The notes: generated by a model not told the origin, from the sequence alone. Numbered from the stretch's first letter, positions 1-13,039 are shown. The stretch: DNA of 64,000 nt from Siphonodentalium dalli (GCA_032622095.1 CP136063.1:273911426-273975425), one strand, 5' to 3'. Numbers and translations: made by a program.

Positions 1-637
1 CACGGTCTTATTTTTAACATACAATGAGTAAGACTAACATTGAACGCTCTGTATTTGTAACATACCAGGCATAATACTAACAATGGACGATCTTTATTTG
101 TAACATACCATGAATATACTAACAATGAACGCATTTTATGTGTATCATACCAGGAATAAGACTAACAATGAACGCTCTTTATTTGTAACATACCATGAAC
201 AAGAATAACAATGGACGGTCTTTATTTGTAACATACCACGAATAGACTAACAATGAACGCTCTTCAATTGTAACATACCAGGAATAGACTAACAATGAAC
301 GCTCTTTATTTGTAACATACCAGGAATAGACTAACAATGAACGCTCTTTATTTGTAACATACCAGGAATAGACTAACAATTAACGCTCTTTATTTGTAAT
401 ATACCATGAATATACTAACAAGGAACGCTCTTTATTTCTAACATACAAGGAGTAAGACTAACAATGAACGCTCTTTATTTGTAACATACCAGGAATAGAC
501 TAAATAACAATGAGCGTTATTTATTTGTAACAAACCAGGAATAGACTAACAATGAACGCTCTTTATTTTTAACTTACAATGTGTAAGACTAACAATGAAC
601 GCTCTTTATTTGTAACATACCAGGAATAAGACTAGCA
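1..637 (+). repeat. Forward block M0 (tail of a composite HOR cut by the window start)
   Basis: About 15 forward monomers. They match the last 637 bp of block M1 (5603-6239) in order, including the CATGAACAAGAATAACAATG variant near 194 and the longer GACTAAATAACAATGAGC variant near 497-515. This is the end of a composite HOR whose beginning lies upstream of the window. Confidence 0.9.
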
Positions 638-668
638 TTTATTGTTATTCTATTACTGGTACGTTACA
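611..668. repeat. A junction 1 (forward to reverse), imperfect hairpin
   Basis: Left arm 611-637 ends ACTAGCA; the loop TTTA is at 638-641; the right arm 642-668 begins TTGTTATTCTATTACTGG. The arms are the same monomer in opposite orientation with a few mismatches and a one-base indel. This is where the repeat strand changes. Confidence 0.85.
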
Positions 669-2640
669 AATAAAGAACGCTCATTGTTAGTCTAGTCCTG
701 GTATGTTACAAATAAAGAGCGTTCATTGTTAGTCTATTCCTGGTATGTTACAAATAAAGAACGTTCATTGTTAGTCTATTCGTGGTATGTTACAAATAAA
801 GAGCGTTCATCGTTAGTCTTACTCCTGGAATGTTACCAATAAAGAACGCTCATTATTAGTATATTCCTGGTATGTTACAAATAAAGAGCGTTCATTGTTA
901 GTCTATTCCTGGTATGTTACAAATAAAGAACGTTCATTGTTAGTCTATTTATGGTATGTTACAAATAAAGAGCGTTCATTGTTAGACTATTCCTGGTATG
1001 TTACAAATAAAGAGCGTTCATTGTTAGTCTTACTCCTGGTATGTTACAAATAAATAACGCTCATTGTTAGTCTATTCCTTGTATGTTACAAATAAAGAGC
1101 GTTCATCGTTAGTCTTACTCCTGGAATGTTACCAATAAAGAACGCTCAGTATTAGTATATTCCTGGTATGTTACAAATAAATAGCGTTCGATGTTAGTCT
1201 TACTCATTGTACGTTAAAAATAAAGACCCTTCATTGTTAGTCTTACTCTTGGTATGTTAACAATAAATAACGCTCATTGTTATTATATTCCTGGTATGTT
1301 ACAAATAAAGAGCGTTCATTGTTAGTCTATTCCTGGTATGTTACAAATAAAGAACGCTCATTGTTAGTCTTATTCCTGGTATGTTACAAATAAAGAGCGT
1401 TCATTGTTAGTCTATTCATGGTATGTAACCAACAAAGAACGTCCATTGTTAGTCTTATTCCTGGTATGTTACACATTAAGAGCGTTCATTGTTGGTCTAT
1501 TCATTGTTACCAATAAGGACCGTTCATTGTTAGTCTTAGTCATGGTATGTTACAAATAAAGAGCGTTCCTTTGTTAGTATATTCGTGGTATGTTACAAAT
1601 AAAGATCGTTCATTGTTAGTCTTATTCCTGGTATGTTACAAATACAGAGCGTTCATTGTTAGTCTTTCACGTTGTATGTTAAAAATAAAGAGCGTTAATA
1701 GTTAGTCTATTCCTGGTTTGTTACAAATAAATAGCGTTCATTGTTAGTCTTACTCCTGGTATGTTACAAATAAAGAACGCTCATTGTTAGTCTATTCCTG
1801 GTATGTTACAAATAAAGAGCGTTCATTGTTAGTCTTACTCCTGGTATGTTACCAATAAAGAACGCTAATTATTAGTATTTTCCTGGTATGTTACAAATAA
1901 AGAGCGTTCGATGTTAGTCTTACTCATTGTACGTTAAAAATAAAGACCGTTCATTGTTAGTCTTAGTCATGGTATGTTAGAAATAAAGAGCGCTCATTGT
2001 TAGTCTATTCCTGGTATGTTATAAATAAAGAGCGTTCATTGGTAGTCTTACTCCTGGTATGTTAACAATAAAGAACGCTCATTGTTAGTATATTCCTGGT
2101 ATGTTACAAATAAAGAGCGTTCATTGTTAGTCTATTCCTGGTATGTTACAAATAAAGAACGCCCATTGTTAGTCTTATTCCTGGTATGTTACAAATAAAG
2201 AGCATTCATTGTTAGTCTATTCCTGGTATGTAACCAACAAAGAACGTCCATTGTTAGTCTTATTCATGGTATGTTACAAATAAAGAGCGTTCACTGTTAG
2301 TCACCTCCTGGTAAATAACCAATAATGAGCGTTCATTGTTAGTCTATTCCTGGTATGTTACCAATACAGATCATTCATTGTTATTCGTATTCCTGGTATG
2401 TTACAAATAAAGAGCGTGCATTGTTAGTCTATTCCTGGTATGTTACAAATAAAGAGCGTTTATTGTTAGTCTATTCCTGGTATGTAACCAACAAAGAACG
2501 TCCATTGTTAGTCTTATTCCTGGTATGTTACACATTAAGAGCGTTCATTGTTAGTCTATTAATTGTTTGTTACCAATAAAGACCGTTCATTGTTAGTCTT
2601 AGTCATGGTATGTTTCAAATAAAGTGCGTTCCTTGTTAGT
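642..2640 (-). repeat. Inverted block P1 of HOR 1
   Basis: 1,999 bp of monomers in reverse orientation (CATTGTTAGTCTATTCCTGG and so on). It holds two related halves offset by 805 bp: the GGTATGTTAACAATA variant occurs at 1251 and again at 2056. Its last 430 bp, and also 1430-1760, match variant by variant the reverse complement of M1 around 3550-4145, so this block is an inverted copy of forward HOR sequence. It contains one arm of the 160-bp perfect inverted repeat. Confidence 0.92.
2207..2366 (-). repeat. Left arm of a 160-bp perfect inverted repeat
   Basis: Compared base by base, this segment equals the reverse complement of 3986-4145. It includes the diagnostic CACTGTTAGTCACCTCCTGG variant at 2292. 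The match is ended by single mismatches at 2206 and 2367. The spacer is 1,619 bp and contains B junction 1. The same pair of segments recurs in the other composite HORs with occasional mismatches. Confidence 0.93.
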
Positions 2641-2674
2641 ATAAGACTAACAATGGACGTTCTTTGTTGGTTAC
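2612..2674. repeat. B junction 1 (reverse to forward), hairpin with ATAAG loop
   Basis: Left arm 2612-2640, loop ATAAG 2641-2645, right arm 2646-2674. Of 29 arm positions 21 pair, and the innermost eight (TTGTTAGT with ACTAACAA) are perfect. Confidence 0.85.
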
Positions 2675-3985
2675 ATACCAGGAGTAAGACTATCAATGAG
2701 CGTTCTTTATTTGTAACATACAAGGAATAGACTAACAATGAACGCTCTTTATTAGTAACATACCAGGAATAAGACCAACAATGAGCGTTCGCTATTTGTA
2801 ACATACCAGGAATAAGACTAACAATGAACGTTCTTTATTTGTAACATACCATGACTAAGACTAACAATGAACGGTATTTATTGGTAACATACAATGAGTA
2901 GACTTACAATGAACGCTCTTTATGTGTAACATACCAGGAATAAGACTAACAATGAACGATCTTTATTTGTAACATACCATGAATATACTAACAAGGAACG
3001 CTCTTTATTTCTAACATACCATGACTAATACTAACAATGAACGGTCTTATTTTTAACATACAATGAGTAAGACTAACATTGAACGCTCTGTATTTGTAAC
3101 ATACCAGGCATAAGACTAACAATGAACGATCTTTATTTGTAACATACCATGAATATACTAACAATGAACGCTGTTTATGTGTATCATACCAGGAATAAGA
3201 CTAACAATGAACGCTCTTTATTTGTAACATACCATGAACAAGAATAACAATGGAAGGTCTTTAATTGTAACATAACACGAATAGACTAACAATGAACGCT
3301 CTTCAATTGTAACATACCAGGAATAGACTAACAATGAACGCTCTTTATTTGTAACATACCAGGAATAGACTAACAATGAACGCTCTTTATTTGTAACATA
3401 CCAGGGATAGACCAACAATTAACGCTCTTTATTTGTAATATACCATGAATATACTAACAAGGCACGCTCTTTATTTGTAACATACAAGGAGTAAGACTAA
3501 CAATGAACGCTCTTTATTTGTAACATACCAGGAATAGACTAAATAACAATGAGCGTTATTTATTTGTAACAAACCAGGAATAGACTAACAATGAACGCTC
3601 TATATTTTTAACATACAATGTGTAAGACTAACAATGAACGCTCTTTATTTGTAACATACCAGGAATAAGACTAACAATGAACGATCTTTATTTGTAACAT
3701 ACCATGAATATACTAACGAGGAACGCTCTTTATTTGTAACATACAATGACAAAGACTAACAATGAACGGTCTTTATTGGTAACAAACAATACATAGACTA
3801 ACAATGAACGCTCTTTATGTGTAACATACCAGGAATAAGACTACCAATGGACGTTCTTTGTTGGTTACATACCAGGCATAGACTAACAATAAACGCTCTT
3901 TGTTTGTAACATACCAGGAATAGACTAACAATGAACGCTCTTTATTCGTAACATACCAGGAATAAGACTAACAATGAATGATCTT

Positions 3986-4145
3986 TATTGGTAACATACC
4001 AGGAATAGACTAACAATGAACGCTCATTATTGGTTATTTACCAGGAGGTGACTAACAGTGAACGCTCTTTATTTGTAACATACCATGAATAAGACTAACA
4101 ATGGACGTTCTTTGTTGGTTACATACCAGGAATAGACTAACAATG
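3986..4145 (+). repeat. Right arm of the 160-bp perfect inverted repeat
   Basis: Exact reverse complement of 2207-2366. It includes the diverged monomer with CCAGGAGGTGACTAACAGTG (ending 4060) and a GGACGTTC-type monomer with TTTGTTGGTTACATACC. Confidence 0.93.
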
Positions 4146-4439
4146 GGCATTCTATATTGGTAACATACCAGGAGTAAGACTAACAATGAACGCTCTTTAT
4201 TTATAACATACCAGGAATAGACTAACAATGAGCGTTCTTCATTTGTAACATACCAGGAGTAAGACTAACAATGAACGCTCTTTATTTTTAACATACCAGG
4301 AATATACTATATAGCAATGAGCGTTCTTTATTTGTAACATACTAGGAATAGACTAATAATGAACGCTCTTTATTTGTAACATACCAGGAATAGACTAACA
4401 ATGAACGTTCTTTATTTGTAACATACCTGGAATAAGACT

Positions 4440-5260
4440 AACAATGAACGCTCTTTATTGGTAACATACCAGGAGTAAGACTAACAATGGACGTTCTTTG
4501 TTGGTTACATACCAGGGATAAGACTAGCAATGAACGCTCTTTATTTGTAACATACCATGAATAAGACTAACAATGGACGTTCTTTGTTGGTTACATACCA
4601 GGAATAAGACTAACAATGAACGCTCTTTATTTGTAACTTACCAAGAGTAAGACTAACAATGGACGTTATTTGTTGGTTACATACCAGGGATAAGACTAGC
4701 AATGAACGCTCTTTATTTGTAACATACAATGAATAAGACTAACAATTGACGTTCTTTGTTGGTTGCATACCAGAAATAAGACTAGCAATGAAAGCTCTTT
4801 ATTTTTAACATACCATGAATAAGACTAACAATGGACGTTCTTTGTTGGTTACATACCAGGATTAAGTCTAGCAATGAACGCTCTTTATTTGTAACATACC
4901 ATGAGTAAGACTAACTATGAACGCGCTTTATTTGTAACATACCAGGAATATACCAACAATGGACGTTCTTTGTTGGTTACATACCAGGAATAGATTAACA
5001 GTGAACGCTCTTTATTTGTAACATACCATGAATAAGACTAACAATGGACGTTCTGTGTTGGTTACATACCAGGAGTAAGACTATCAATGAGCGTTCTTTA
5101 TTTGTAACATACAAGGAATAGACTAACAATGGACGTTCTTTGTTGGTTACATACCAGGATTAAGACTAGCAATAAACGCTCCTTATTTGTAGTATACAAC
5201 GAATAAGACTAACAATGGACGTTCTTTGCTGGTTACATACCAGGAATAATACTAGCAATG
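4440..5260 (+). repeat. 86-bp dimer subdomain D1
   Basis: Two monomer types alternate: one with GAACGCTC followed by TTTATTTGTAACATACC, the other with GGACGTTC followed by TTTGTTGGTTACATACC. The ACGTT of the second type falls at 4491, 4577, 4663, 4749 and 4835, each exactly 86 bp apart. Regularity breaks near 4963 (128 bp, one extra 42-mer) and resumes near 5048. Confidence 0.88.
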
Positions 5261-6212
5261 AACGCTCTTTATTTGTACCATACCATGAGTAAGACTAACT
5301 ATGAACCCTCTTTATTTGTAACATACCAGGAATAAGACTAACAATGAGCGTTCGCTATTTGTAACATACCAGGAATAAGACTAACAATGAGCGTTCTTTA
5401 TTTGTAACATACCATGACTAAGACTAACAATGAACGGTATTTATTGGTAACATACAATGAGTAGACTTACAATGAACGCTCTTTATGTGTAACATACCAG
5501 GAATAAGACTAACAATGAACGATCTTTATTTGTAACATACCATGAATATACTAACAAGGAACGCTCTTTATTTCTAACATACCATGACTAATACTAACAA
5601 TGCACGGTCGTATTTTTAACATACAATGAGTAAGACTAACATTGAACGCTCTGTATTTGTAACATACCAGGCATAATACTAACAATGGACGATCTTTATT
5701 TGTAAGATACCATGAATATCCTAACAATGAACGCATTTTATGTGTATCATACCAGGAATAAGACTAACAATGAACGCTCTTTATTTGTAACATACCATGA
5801 ACAAGAATAACAATGGACGGTCTTTATTTGTAACATACCACGAATAGACTAACAATGAACGCTCTTCAATTGTAACATACCAGGACTAGACTAACAATGA
5901 ACGCTCTTTATTTGTAACATACCAGGAATAGACTAACAATGAACGCTCTTTATTTGTAACATACCAGGGATAGACCAACAATTAACGCTCTTTATTTGTA
6001 ATATACCATGAATATACTAACAAGGCACGCTCTTTATTTGTAACATACAATGAGTAAGACTAACAATGAACGCTCTTTATTTGTAACATACCAGGAATAG
6101 ACTAAATAACAATGAGCGTTATTTATTTGTAACAAACTAGGAATAGACTAACAATGAACGCTCTTTATTTTTAACATACAATGTGTTAGACTAACAATGA
6201 ACGCTCTTTATT

Positions 6213-6270
6213 TGTAACATACCAGGAATAAGACTAGCATTTATTGTTATTCTATTACTGGTACGTTACA
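6213..6270. repeat. A junction 2
   Basis: Left arm 6213-6239, TTTA loop 6240-6243, right arm 6244-6270; same bases as A junction 1 across the turn. Confidence 0.85.
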
Positions 6271-7522
6271 AATAAAGAACGCTCATTGTTAGTCTAGTCC
6301 TGGTATGTTACAAATAAAGAGCGTTCATTGTTAGTCTATTCCTGGTATGTTACAAATAAAGAACGTTCATTGTTAGTCTATTCGTGGTATGTTACAAATA
6401 AAGAGCGTTCATCGTTAGTCTTACTCCTGGATTGTTACCAATAAAGAACGCTCATTATTAGTATATTCCTGGTATGTTACAAATAAAGAGCGTTCATTGT
6501 TAGTCTATTCCTGGTATGTTACAAATAAAGAACGTTCATTGTTAGTCTATTCATGGTATGTTACAAATAAAGAGCGTTCATTGTTAGACTATTCCTGGTA
6601 TGTTACAAATAAAGAGCGTTCATTGTTAGTCTTACTCCTGGTATGTTACAAATAAATAACGCTCATTGTTAGTCTATTCCTGGTATGTTACAAATAAAGA
6701 GCGTTCATCGTTAGTCTTACTCCTGGAATGTTACCAATAAAGAACGCTCAGTATTAGTATATTCCTGGTATGTTACAAATAAAGAGCGTTCGATGTTAGT
6801 CTTACTCATTGTACGTTAAAAATAAAGACCCTTCATTGTTAGTCTTAGTCATGGTATGTTAGAAATAAAGAGCGCTCATCGTTAGTCTATTCATGGTATG
6901 TTATAAATAAAGAGCGTTCATTGTTAGTCTTACTCTTGGTATGTTAACAATAAAGAACGCTCATTGTTATTATATTCCTGGTATGTTACAAATAAAGAGC
7001 GTTCATTGTTAGTCTATTCCTGGTATGTTACAAATAAAGAACGCCCATTGTTAGTCTTATTCCTGGTATGTTACAAATAAAGAGCATTCATTGTTAGTCT
7101 ATTCCTGGTATGTAACAAACAAAGAACGTCCATTGTTAGTCTTATTCATGGTATGTTACAAATAAAGAGCGTTCACTGTTAGTCACCTCCTGGTAAATAA
7201 CCAATAATGAGCGTTCATTGTTAGTCTATTCCTGGTATGTTACCAATACAGATCATTCATTGTTATTCGTATTCCTGGTATGTTACAAATAAAGAGCGTG
7301 CATTGTTAGTCTATTCCTGGTATGTTACAAATAAAGAGCGTTTATTGTTAGTCTATTCCTGGTATGTAACCAACAAAGAACGTCCATTGTTAGTCTTATT
7401 CCTGGTATGTTACACATTAAGAGCGTTCATTGTTAGTCTATTAATTGTTTGTTACCAATAAAGACCGTTCATTGTTAGTCTTAATCATGGTATGTTTCAA
7501 ATAAAGTGCGTTCCTTGTTAGT
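6244..7522 (-). repeat. Inverted block P2 of HOR 2, internally deleted
   Basis: Only 1,279 bp against about 1.9-2.1 kb in the other P blocks. P4 carries the GGTATGTTAACAATA variant twice, 804 bp apart (17291 and 18095); P2 has it once, at 6938, and is 804 bp shorter than P4. The left flank follows the upstream copy and the right flank the downstream copy. This fits deletion by exchange between the two internal direct repeats. Confidence 0.9.
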
Positions 7523-7556
7523 ATAAGACTAACAATGGACGTTCTTTGTTGGTTAC
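7494..7556. repeat. B junction 2
   Basis: Left arm 7494-7522, ATAAG loop 7523-7527, right arm 7528-7556; same 21 of 29 pairing as B junction 1. Confidence 0.85.
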
Positions 7557-10500
7557 ATACCAGGAGTAAGACTATCAATGAGCGTTCTTTATTTGTAACA
7601 TACAAGGAATAGACTAACAATGAACGCTCTTTATTAGTAACATACCAGGAATAAGACCAACAATGAGCGTTCGCTATTTGTAACATACCAGGAATAAGAC
7701 TAACAATGAACGTTCTTTATTTGTAACATACCATGACTAAGACTAACAATGAACGGTATTTATTGGTAACATACAATGAGTAGACTTACAATGAACGCTC
7801 TTTATGTGTAACATACCAGGAATAAGACTAACAATGAACGATCTTTATTTGTAACATACCATGAATATACTAACAATGAACGCTCTTTATTTCTAACATA
7901 CCATGACTAATACTAACAATGAACGGTCTTATTTTTAACATACAATGAGTAAGACTAACATTGAACGCTCTGTATTTGTAACATACCAGGCATAAGACTA
8001 ACAATGAACGATCTTTATTTGTAAAATACCATGAATATACTAACAATGAACGCTGTTTATGTGTATCATACCAGGAATAAGACTAACAATGAACGCTCTT
8101 TATTTCTAACATACCATGAACAAGAATAACAATGGAAGGTCTTTAATTGTAACATAACACGAATAGACTAACAATGAACGCTCTTCAATTGTAACATACC
8201 AGGAATAGACTAACAATGAACGCTCTTTATTTGTAACATACCAGGAATAGACTAACAATGAACGCTCTTTATTTGTAACATACCAGGGATAGACCAACAA
8301 TTAACGCTCTTTATTTGTAATATACCATGAATATACTAACAAGGCACGCTCTTTATTTGTAACATACAAGGAGTAAGACTAACAATGAACGCTCTTTATT
8401 TGTAACATACCAGGAATAGACTAAATAACAATGAGCGTTATTTATTTGTAACAAACCAGGAATAGACTAACAATGAACGCTCTATATTTTTAACATACAA
8501 TGTGTAAGACTAACAATGAACGCTCTTTATTTGTAACATACCAGGAATAAGACTAACAATGAACGATCTTTATTTGTAACATACCATGAATATACTAACG
8601 AGGAACGCTCTTTATTTGTAACATACAATGACAAAGACTAACAATGAACGGTCTTTATTGGTAACAAACAATACATAGACTAACAATGAACGCTCTTTAT
8701 GTGTAACATACCAGGAATAAGACTACCAATGGACGTTCTTTGTTGGTTACATACCAGGAATAGACTAACAATAAACGCTCTTTGTTTGTAACATACCAGG
8801 AATAGACTAACAATGAACGCTCTTTATTCGTAACATACCAGGAATAAGACTAACAATGAATGATCTTTATTGGTAACATACCAGGAATAGACTAACAATG
8901 AACGCTCATTATTGGTTATTTACCAGGAGGTGACTAACAGTGAACGCTCTTTATTTGTAACATACCATGAATAAGACTAACAATGGACGTTCTTTGTTGG
9001 TTACATACCAGGAATAGACTAACAATGGGCATTCTATATTGGTAACATACCAGGAGCAAGACTAACAATGAACGCTCTTTATTTATAACATACCAGGAAT
9101 AGACTAACAATGAGCGTTCTTCATTTGTAACATACCAGGAGTAAGACTAACAATGAACGCTCTTTATTTTTAACATACCAGGAATATACTATATAGCAAT
9201 GAGCGTTCTTTATTTGTAACATACTAGGAATAGACTAATAATGAACGCTCTTTATTTGTAACATACCAGGAATAGACTAACAATGAACGTTCTTTATTTG
9301 TAACATACCTGGAATAAGACTAACAATGAACGCTCTTTATTGGTAACATACCAGGAGTAAGACTAACAATGGACGTTCTTTGTTGGTTACATACCAGGGA
9401 TAAGACTAGCAATGAACGCTCTTTATTTGTAACATACCATGAATAAGACTAACAATGGACGTTCTTTGTTGGTTACATACCAGGAATAAGACTAGCAATG
9501 AACGCTCTTTATTTGTAACATATCAGGAGTAAGACTAACAATGAACGCTCTTTATTTGTAACTTACCAAGAGTAAGACTAACAATGGACGTTATTTGTTG
9601 GTTACATACCAGGGATAAGACTAGCAATGAACGCTCTTTATTTGTAACATACAACGAATAAGACTAACAATTGACGTTCTTTGTTGGTTGCATACCAGAA
9701 ATAAGACTAGCAATGAAAGCTCTTTATTTTTAACATACCATGAATAAGACTAACAATGGACGTTCTTTGTTGGTTACATACCAGGATTAAGTCTAGCAAT
9801 GAACGCTCTTTATTTGTAACATACCATGAGTAAGACTAACTATGAACGCGCTTTATTTGTAACATACCAGGAATATACCAACAATGGACGTTCTTTGTTG
9901 GTTACATACCAGGAATAGATTAACAGTGAACGCTCTTTATTTGTAACATACCATGAATAAGACTAACAATGGACGTTCTGTGTTGGTTACATACCAGGAG
10001 TAAGACTATCAATGAGCGTTCTTTGTTTGTAACATACAAGGAATAGACTAACAATGGACGTTCTTTGTTGGTTACATACCAGGATTAAGACTAGCAATAA
10101 ACGCTCCTTATTTGTAGTATACAACGAATAAGACCGACAATGGACGTTCTTTGCTGGTTACATACCAGGAATAATACTAGCAATGAACGCTCTTTATTTG
10201 TACCATACCATGAGTAAGACTAACTATGAACCCTCTTTATTTGTAACATACCAGGAATAAGACTAACAATGAGCGTTCGCTATTTGTAACATACCAGGAA
10301 TAAGACTAACAATGAGCGTTCTTTATTTGTAACATACCATGACTAAGACTAACAATGAACGGTATTTATTGGTAACATACAATGAGTAGACTTACAATGA
10401 ACGCTCTTTATGTGTAACATACCAGGGATACGACTAACAATGAACGATCTTTATTTGTAACATACCATGAATATACTAACAAGGAACGCTCTTTATTTCT

Positions 10501-11079
10501 AACATACCATGACTAATACTAACAATACACGGTCTTATTTTTAACATACAATGAGTAAGACTAACATTGAACGCTCTGTATTTGTAACATACCAGGCATA
10601 ATACTAACAATGGACGATCTTTATTTGTAACATACCATGAATATACTAACAATGAACGCATTTTATGTGTATCATACCAGGAATAAGACTAACAATGAAC
10701 GCTCTTCAATTGTAACATACCAGGAATAGACTAACAATGAACGCTCTTTATTTGTAACATACCAGGAATAGACTAACAATGAACGCTCTTTATTTGTAAC
10801 ATACCAGGGATAGACCAACAATTAACGCTCTTTATTTGTAATATACCATGAATATACTAACAAGGAACGCTCTTTATTTCTAACATACAAGGAGTAAGAC
10901 TAACAATGAACGCTCTTTATTTGTAACATACCAGGAATAGACTAAATAACAATGAGCGTTATTTATTTGTAACAAACCAGGAATAGACTAACAATGAACG
11001 CTCTTTATTTTTAACTTACAATGTGTAAGACTAACAATGAACGCTCTTTATTTGTAACATACCAGGAATAAGACTAGCA
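7528..11079 (+). repeat. Forward block M2 of HOR 2
   Basis: 3,552 bp, aligned with M1. Differences are whole monomers: an extra 43-mer near 9,515-9,560 (ATCAGGAGTAAGAC variant) and loss of two monomers near 10,690-10,705, where the second CATGAACAAGAATAACAATG variant is missing. The overall effect is 42 bp shorter than M1. Confidence 0.9.
9323..10180 (+). repeat. 86-bp dimer subdomain D2
   Basis: Same alternation of GAACGCTC and GGACGTTC monomers as D1, with one further dimer half near 9,520. It ends at the TTTGCTGGTTACATACC variant. Confidence 0.85.
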
Positions 11080-11110
11080 TTTATTGTTATTCTATTACTG
11101 GTACGTTACA
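11053..11110. repeat. A junction 3
   Basis: Left arm 11053-11079, TTTA loop 11080-11083, right arm 11084-11110; matches A junction 1. Confidence 0.85.
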
Positions 11111-13039
11111 AATAAAGAACGCTCATTGTTAGTCTAGTCCTGGTATGTTACAAATAAAGAGCGTTCATTGTTAGTCTATTCCTGGTATGTTACAAATAAA
11201 GAACGTTCATTGTTAGTCTATTCGTGGTATGTTACAAATAAAGAGCGTTCATCGTTAGTCTTACTCCTGGAATGTTACCAATAAAGAACGCTCAGTATTA
11301 GTATATTCCTGGTATGTTACAAATAAAGAGCGTTCATTGTTAGTCTATTCCTGGTATGTTACAAATAAAGAGCGTTCATTGTTAGACTATTCCTGGTATG
11401 TTACAAATAAAGAGCGTTCATTGTTAGTCTTACTCCTGGTATGTTACAAATAAATAACGCTCATTGTTAGTCTATTCCTTGTATGTTACAAATAAAGAGC
11501 GTTCATCGTTAGTCTTACTCCTGGAATGTTACCAATAAAGAACGCTCAGTATTAGTATATTCCTGGTATGTTACAAATAAAGAGCGTTCGATGTTAGTCT
11601 TACTCATTGTACGTTAAAAATAAAGACCCTTCATTGTTAGTCTTACTCTTGGTATGTTAACAATAAATAACGCTCATTGTTATTATATTCCTGGTATGTT
11701 ACAAATAAAGAGCGTTCATTGTTAGTCTATTCCTGGTATGTTACAAATAAAGAACGCTCATTGTTAGTCTTATTCCTGGTATGTTACAAATAAAGAGCGT
11801 TCATTGTTAGTCTATTCATGGTATGTAACCAACAAAGAACGTCCATTGTTAGTCTTATTCCTGGTATGTTACACATTAAGAGCGTTCATTGTTGGTCTAT
11901 TCATTGTTACCAATAAGGACCGTTCATTGTTAGTCTTAGTCATGGTATGTTACAAATAAAGAGCGTTCCTTGTTAGTATATTCATGGTATGTTACAAATA
12001 AAGATCGTTCATTGTTAGTCTTATTCCTGGTATGTTACAAATACAGAGCGTTCATTGTTAGTCTTTCACGTTGTATGTTAAAAATAAAGAGCGTTAATTG
12101 TTAGTCTATTCCTGGTTTGTTACAAATAAATAGCGTTCATTGTTAGTCTTACTCCTGGTATGTTACAAATAATGAACGCTCATTGTTAGTCTATTCCTGG
12201 TATGTTACAAATAAAGAGCGTTCATTGTTAGTCTTACTCCTGGTATGTTACCAATAAAGAACGCTAATTATTAGTATTTTCCTGGTATGTTACAAATAAA
12301 GAGCGTTCGATGTTAGTCTTACTCATTGTACGTTAAAAATAAAGACCGTTCATTGTTAGTCTTAGTCATGGTATGTTAGAAATAAAGAGCGCTCATTGTT
12401 AGTCTATTCCTGGTATGTTATAAATAAAGAGCGTTCATTGGTAGTCTTACTCCTGGTATGTTAACAATAAAGAACGCTCATTGTTAGTATATTCCTGGTA
12501 TGTTACAAATAAAGAGCGTTCATTGTTAGTCTATTCCTGGTATGTTACAAATAAAGAACGCTCATTGTTAGTCTTATTCCTGGTATGTTACAAATAAAGA
12601 GCATTCATTGTTAGTCTATTCCTGGTATGTAACCAACAAAGAACGTCCATTGTTAGTCTTATTCATGGTATGTTACAAATAAAGAGCGTTCACTGTTAGT
12701 CACCTCCTGGTAAATAACCAATAATGAGCGTTCATTGTTAGTCTATTCCTGGTATGTTACCAATACAGATCATTCATTGTTATTCGTATTCCTGGTATGT
12801 TACAAATAAAGAGCGTGCATTGTTAGTCTATTCCTGGTATGTTACAAATAAAGAGCGTTTATTGTTAGTCTATTCCTGGTATGTAACCAACAAAGAACGT
12901 CCATTGTTAGTCTTATTCCTGGTATGTTACACATTAAGAGCGTTCATTGTTAGTCTATTAATTGTTTGTTACCAATAAAGACCGTTCATTGTTAGTCTTA
13001 GTCATGGTATGTTTCAAATAAAGTGCGTTCCTTGTTAGT
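11084..13039 (-). repeat. Inverted block P3 of HOR 3
   Basis: 1,956 bp. Like P1 but lacking one 42-mer near 11,350-11,385 (the GAACGTTC monomer before TGTTAGACTATTCC). Both internal halves about 805 bp apart are present. Confidence 0.9.

Larger units (their letters stand above)
2646..6239 (+). repeat. Forward block M1 of HOR 1
   Basis: 3,594 bp. It begins with a full pass of about 2.56 kb and continues into a partial second pass: the CATGAACAAGAATAACAATG variant occurs at 3233 and again at 5796, offset 2,563. Internal order: variants with GAACGATC, AACAAGGAACGC and GAACGGTC; the diverged CCAGGAGGTGACTAACAGTG monomer ending at 4060; then the 86-bp dimer subdomain; then the partial repeat. It has no S segment, unlike M4 to M8. 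Confidence 0.92.

Noticed and set aside
504-520. TATA-box-like promoters in variants such as GACTATATAACAATG
   Set aside because: These are four-base insertion variants of the monomer at a fixed place in the HOR, without any gene downstream.
1-640. CRISPR array
   Set aside because: The repeats are contiguous with no unique spacers, they vary among themselves, and the array runs the full 64 kb with strand switches. No cas gene is present.
642-2640. Inverted block as a transposon with terminal inverted repeats
   Set aside because: The interior is ordinary satellite in reverse orientation. There is no transposase, no target-site duplication and no sequence foreign to the array.
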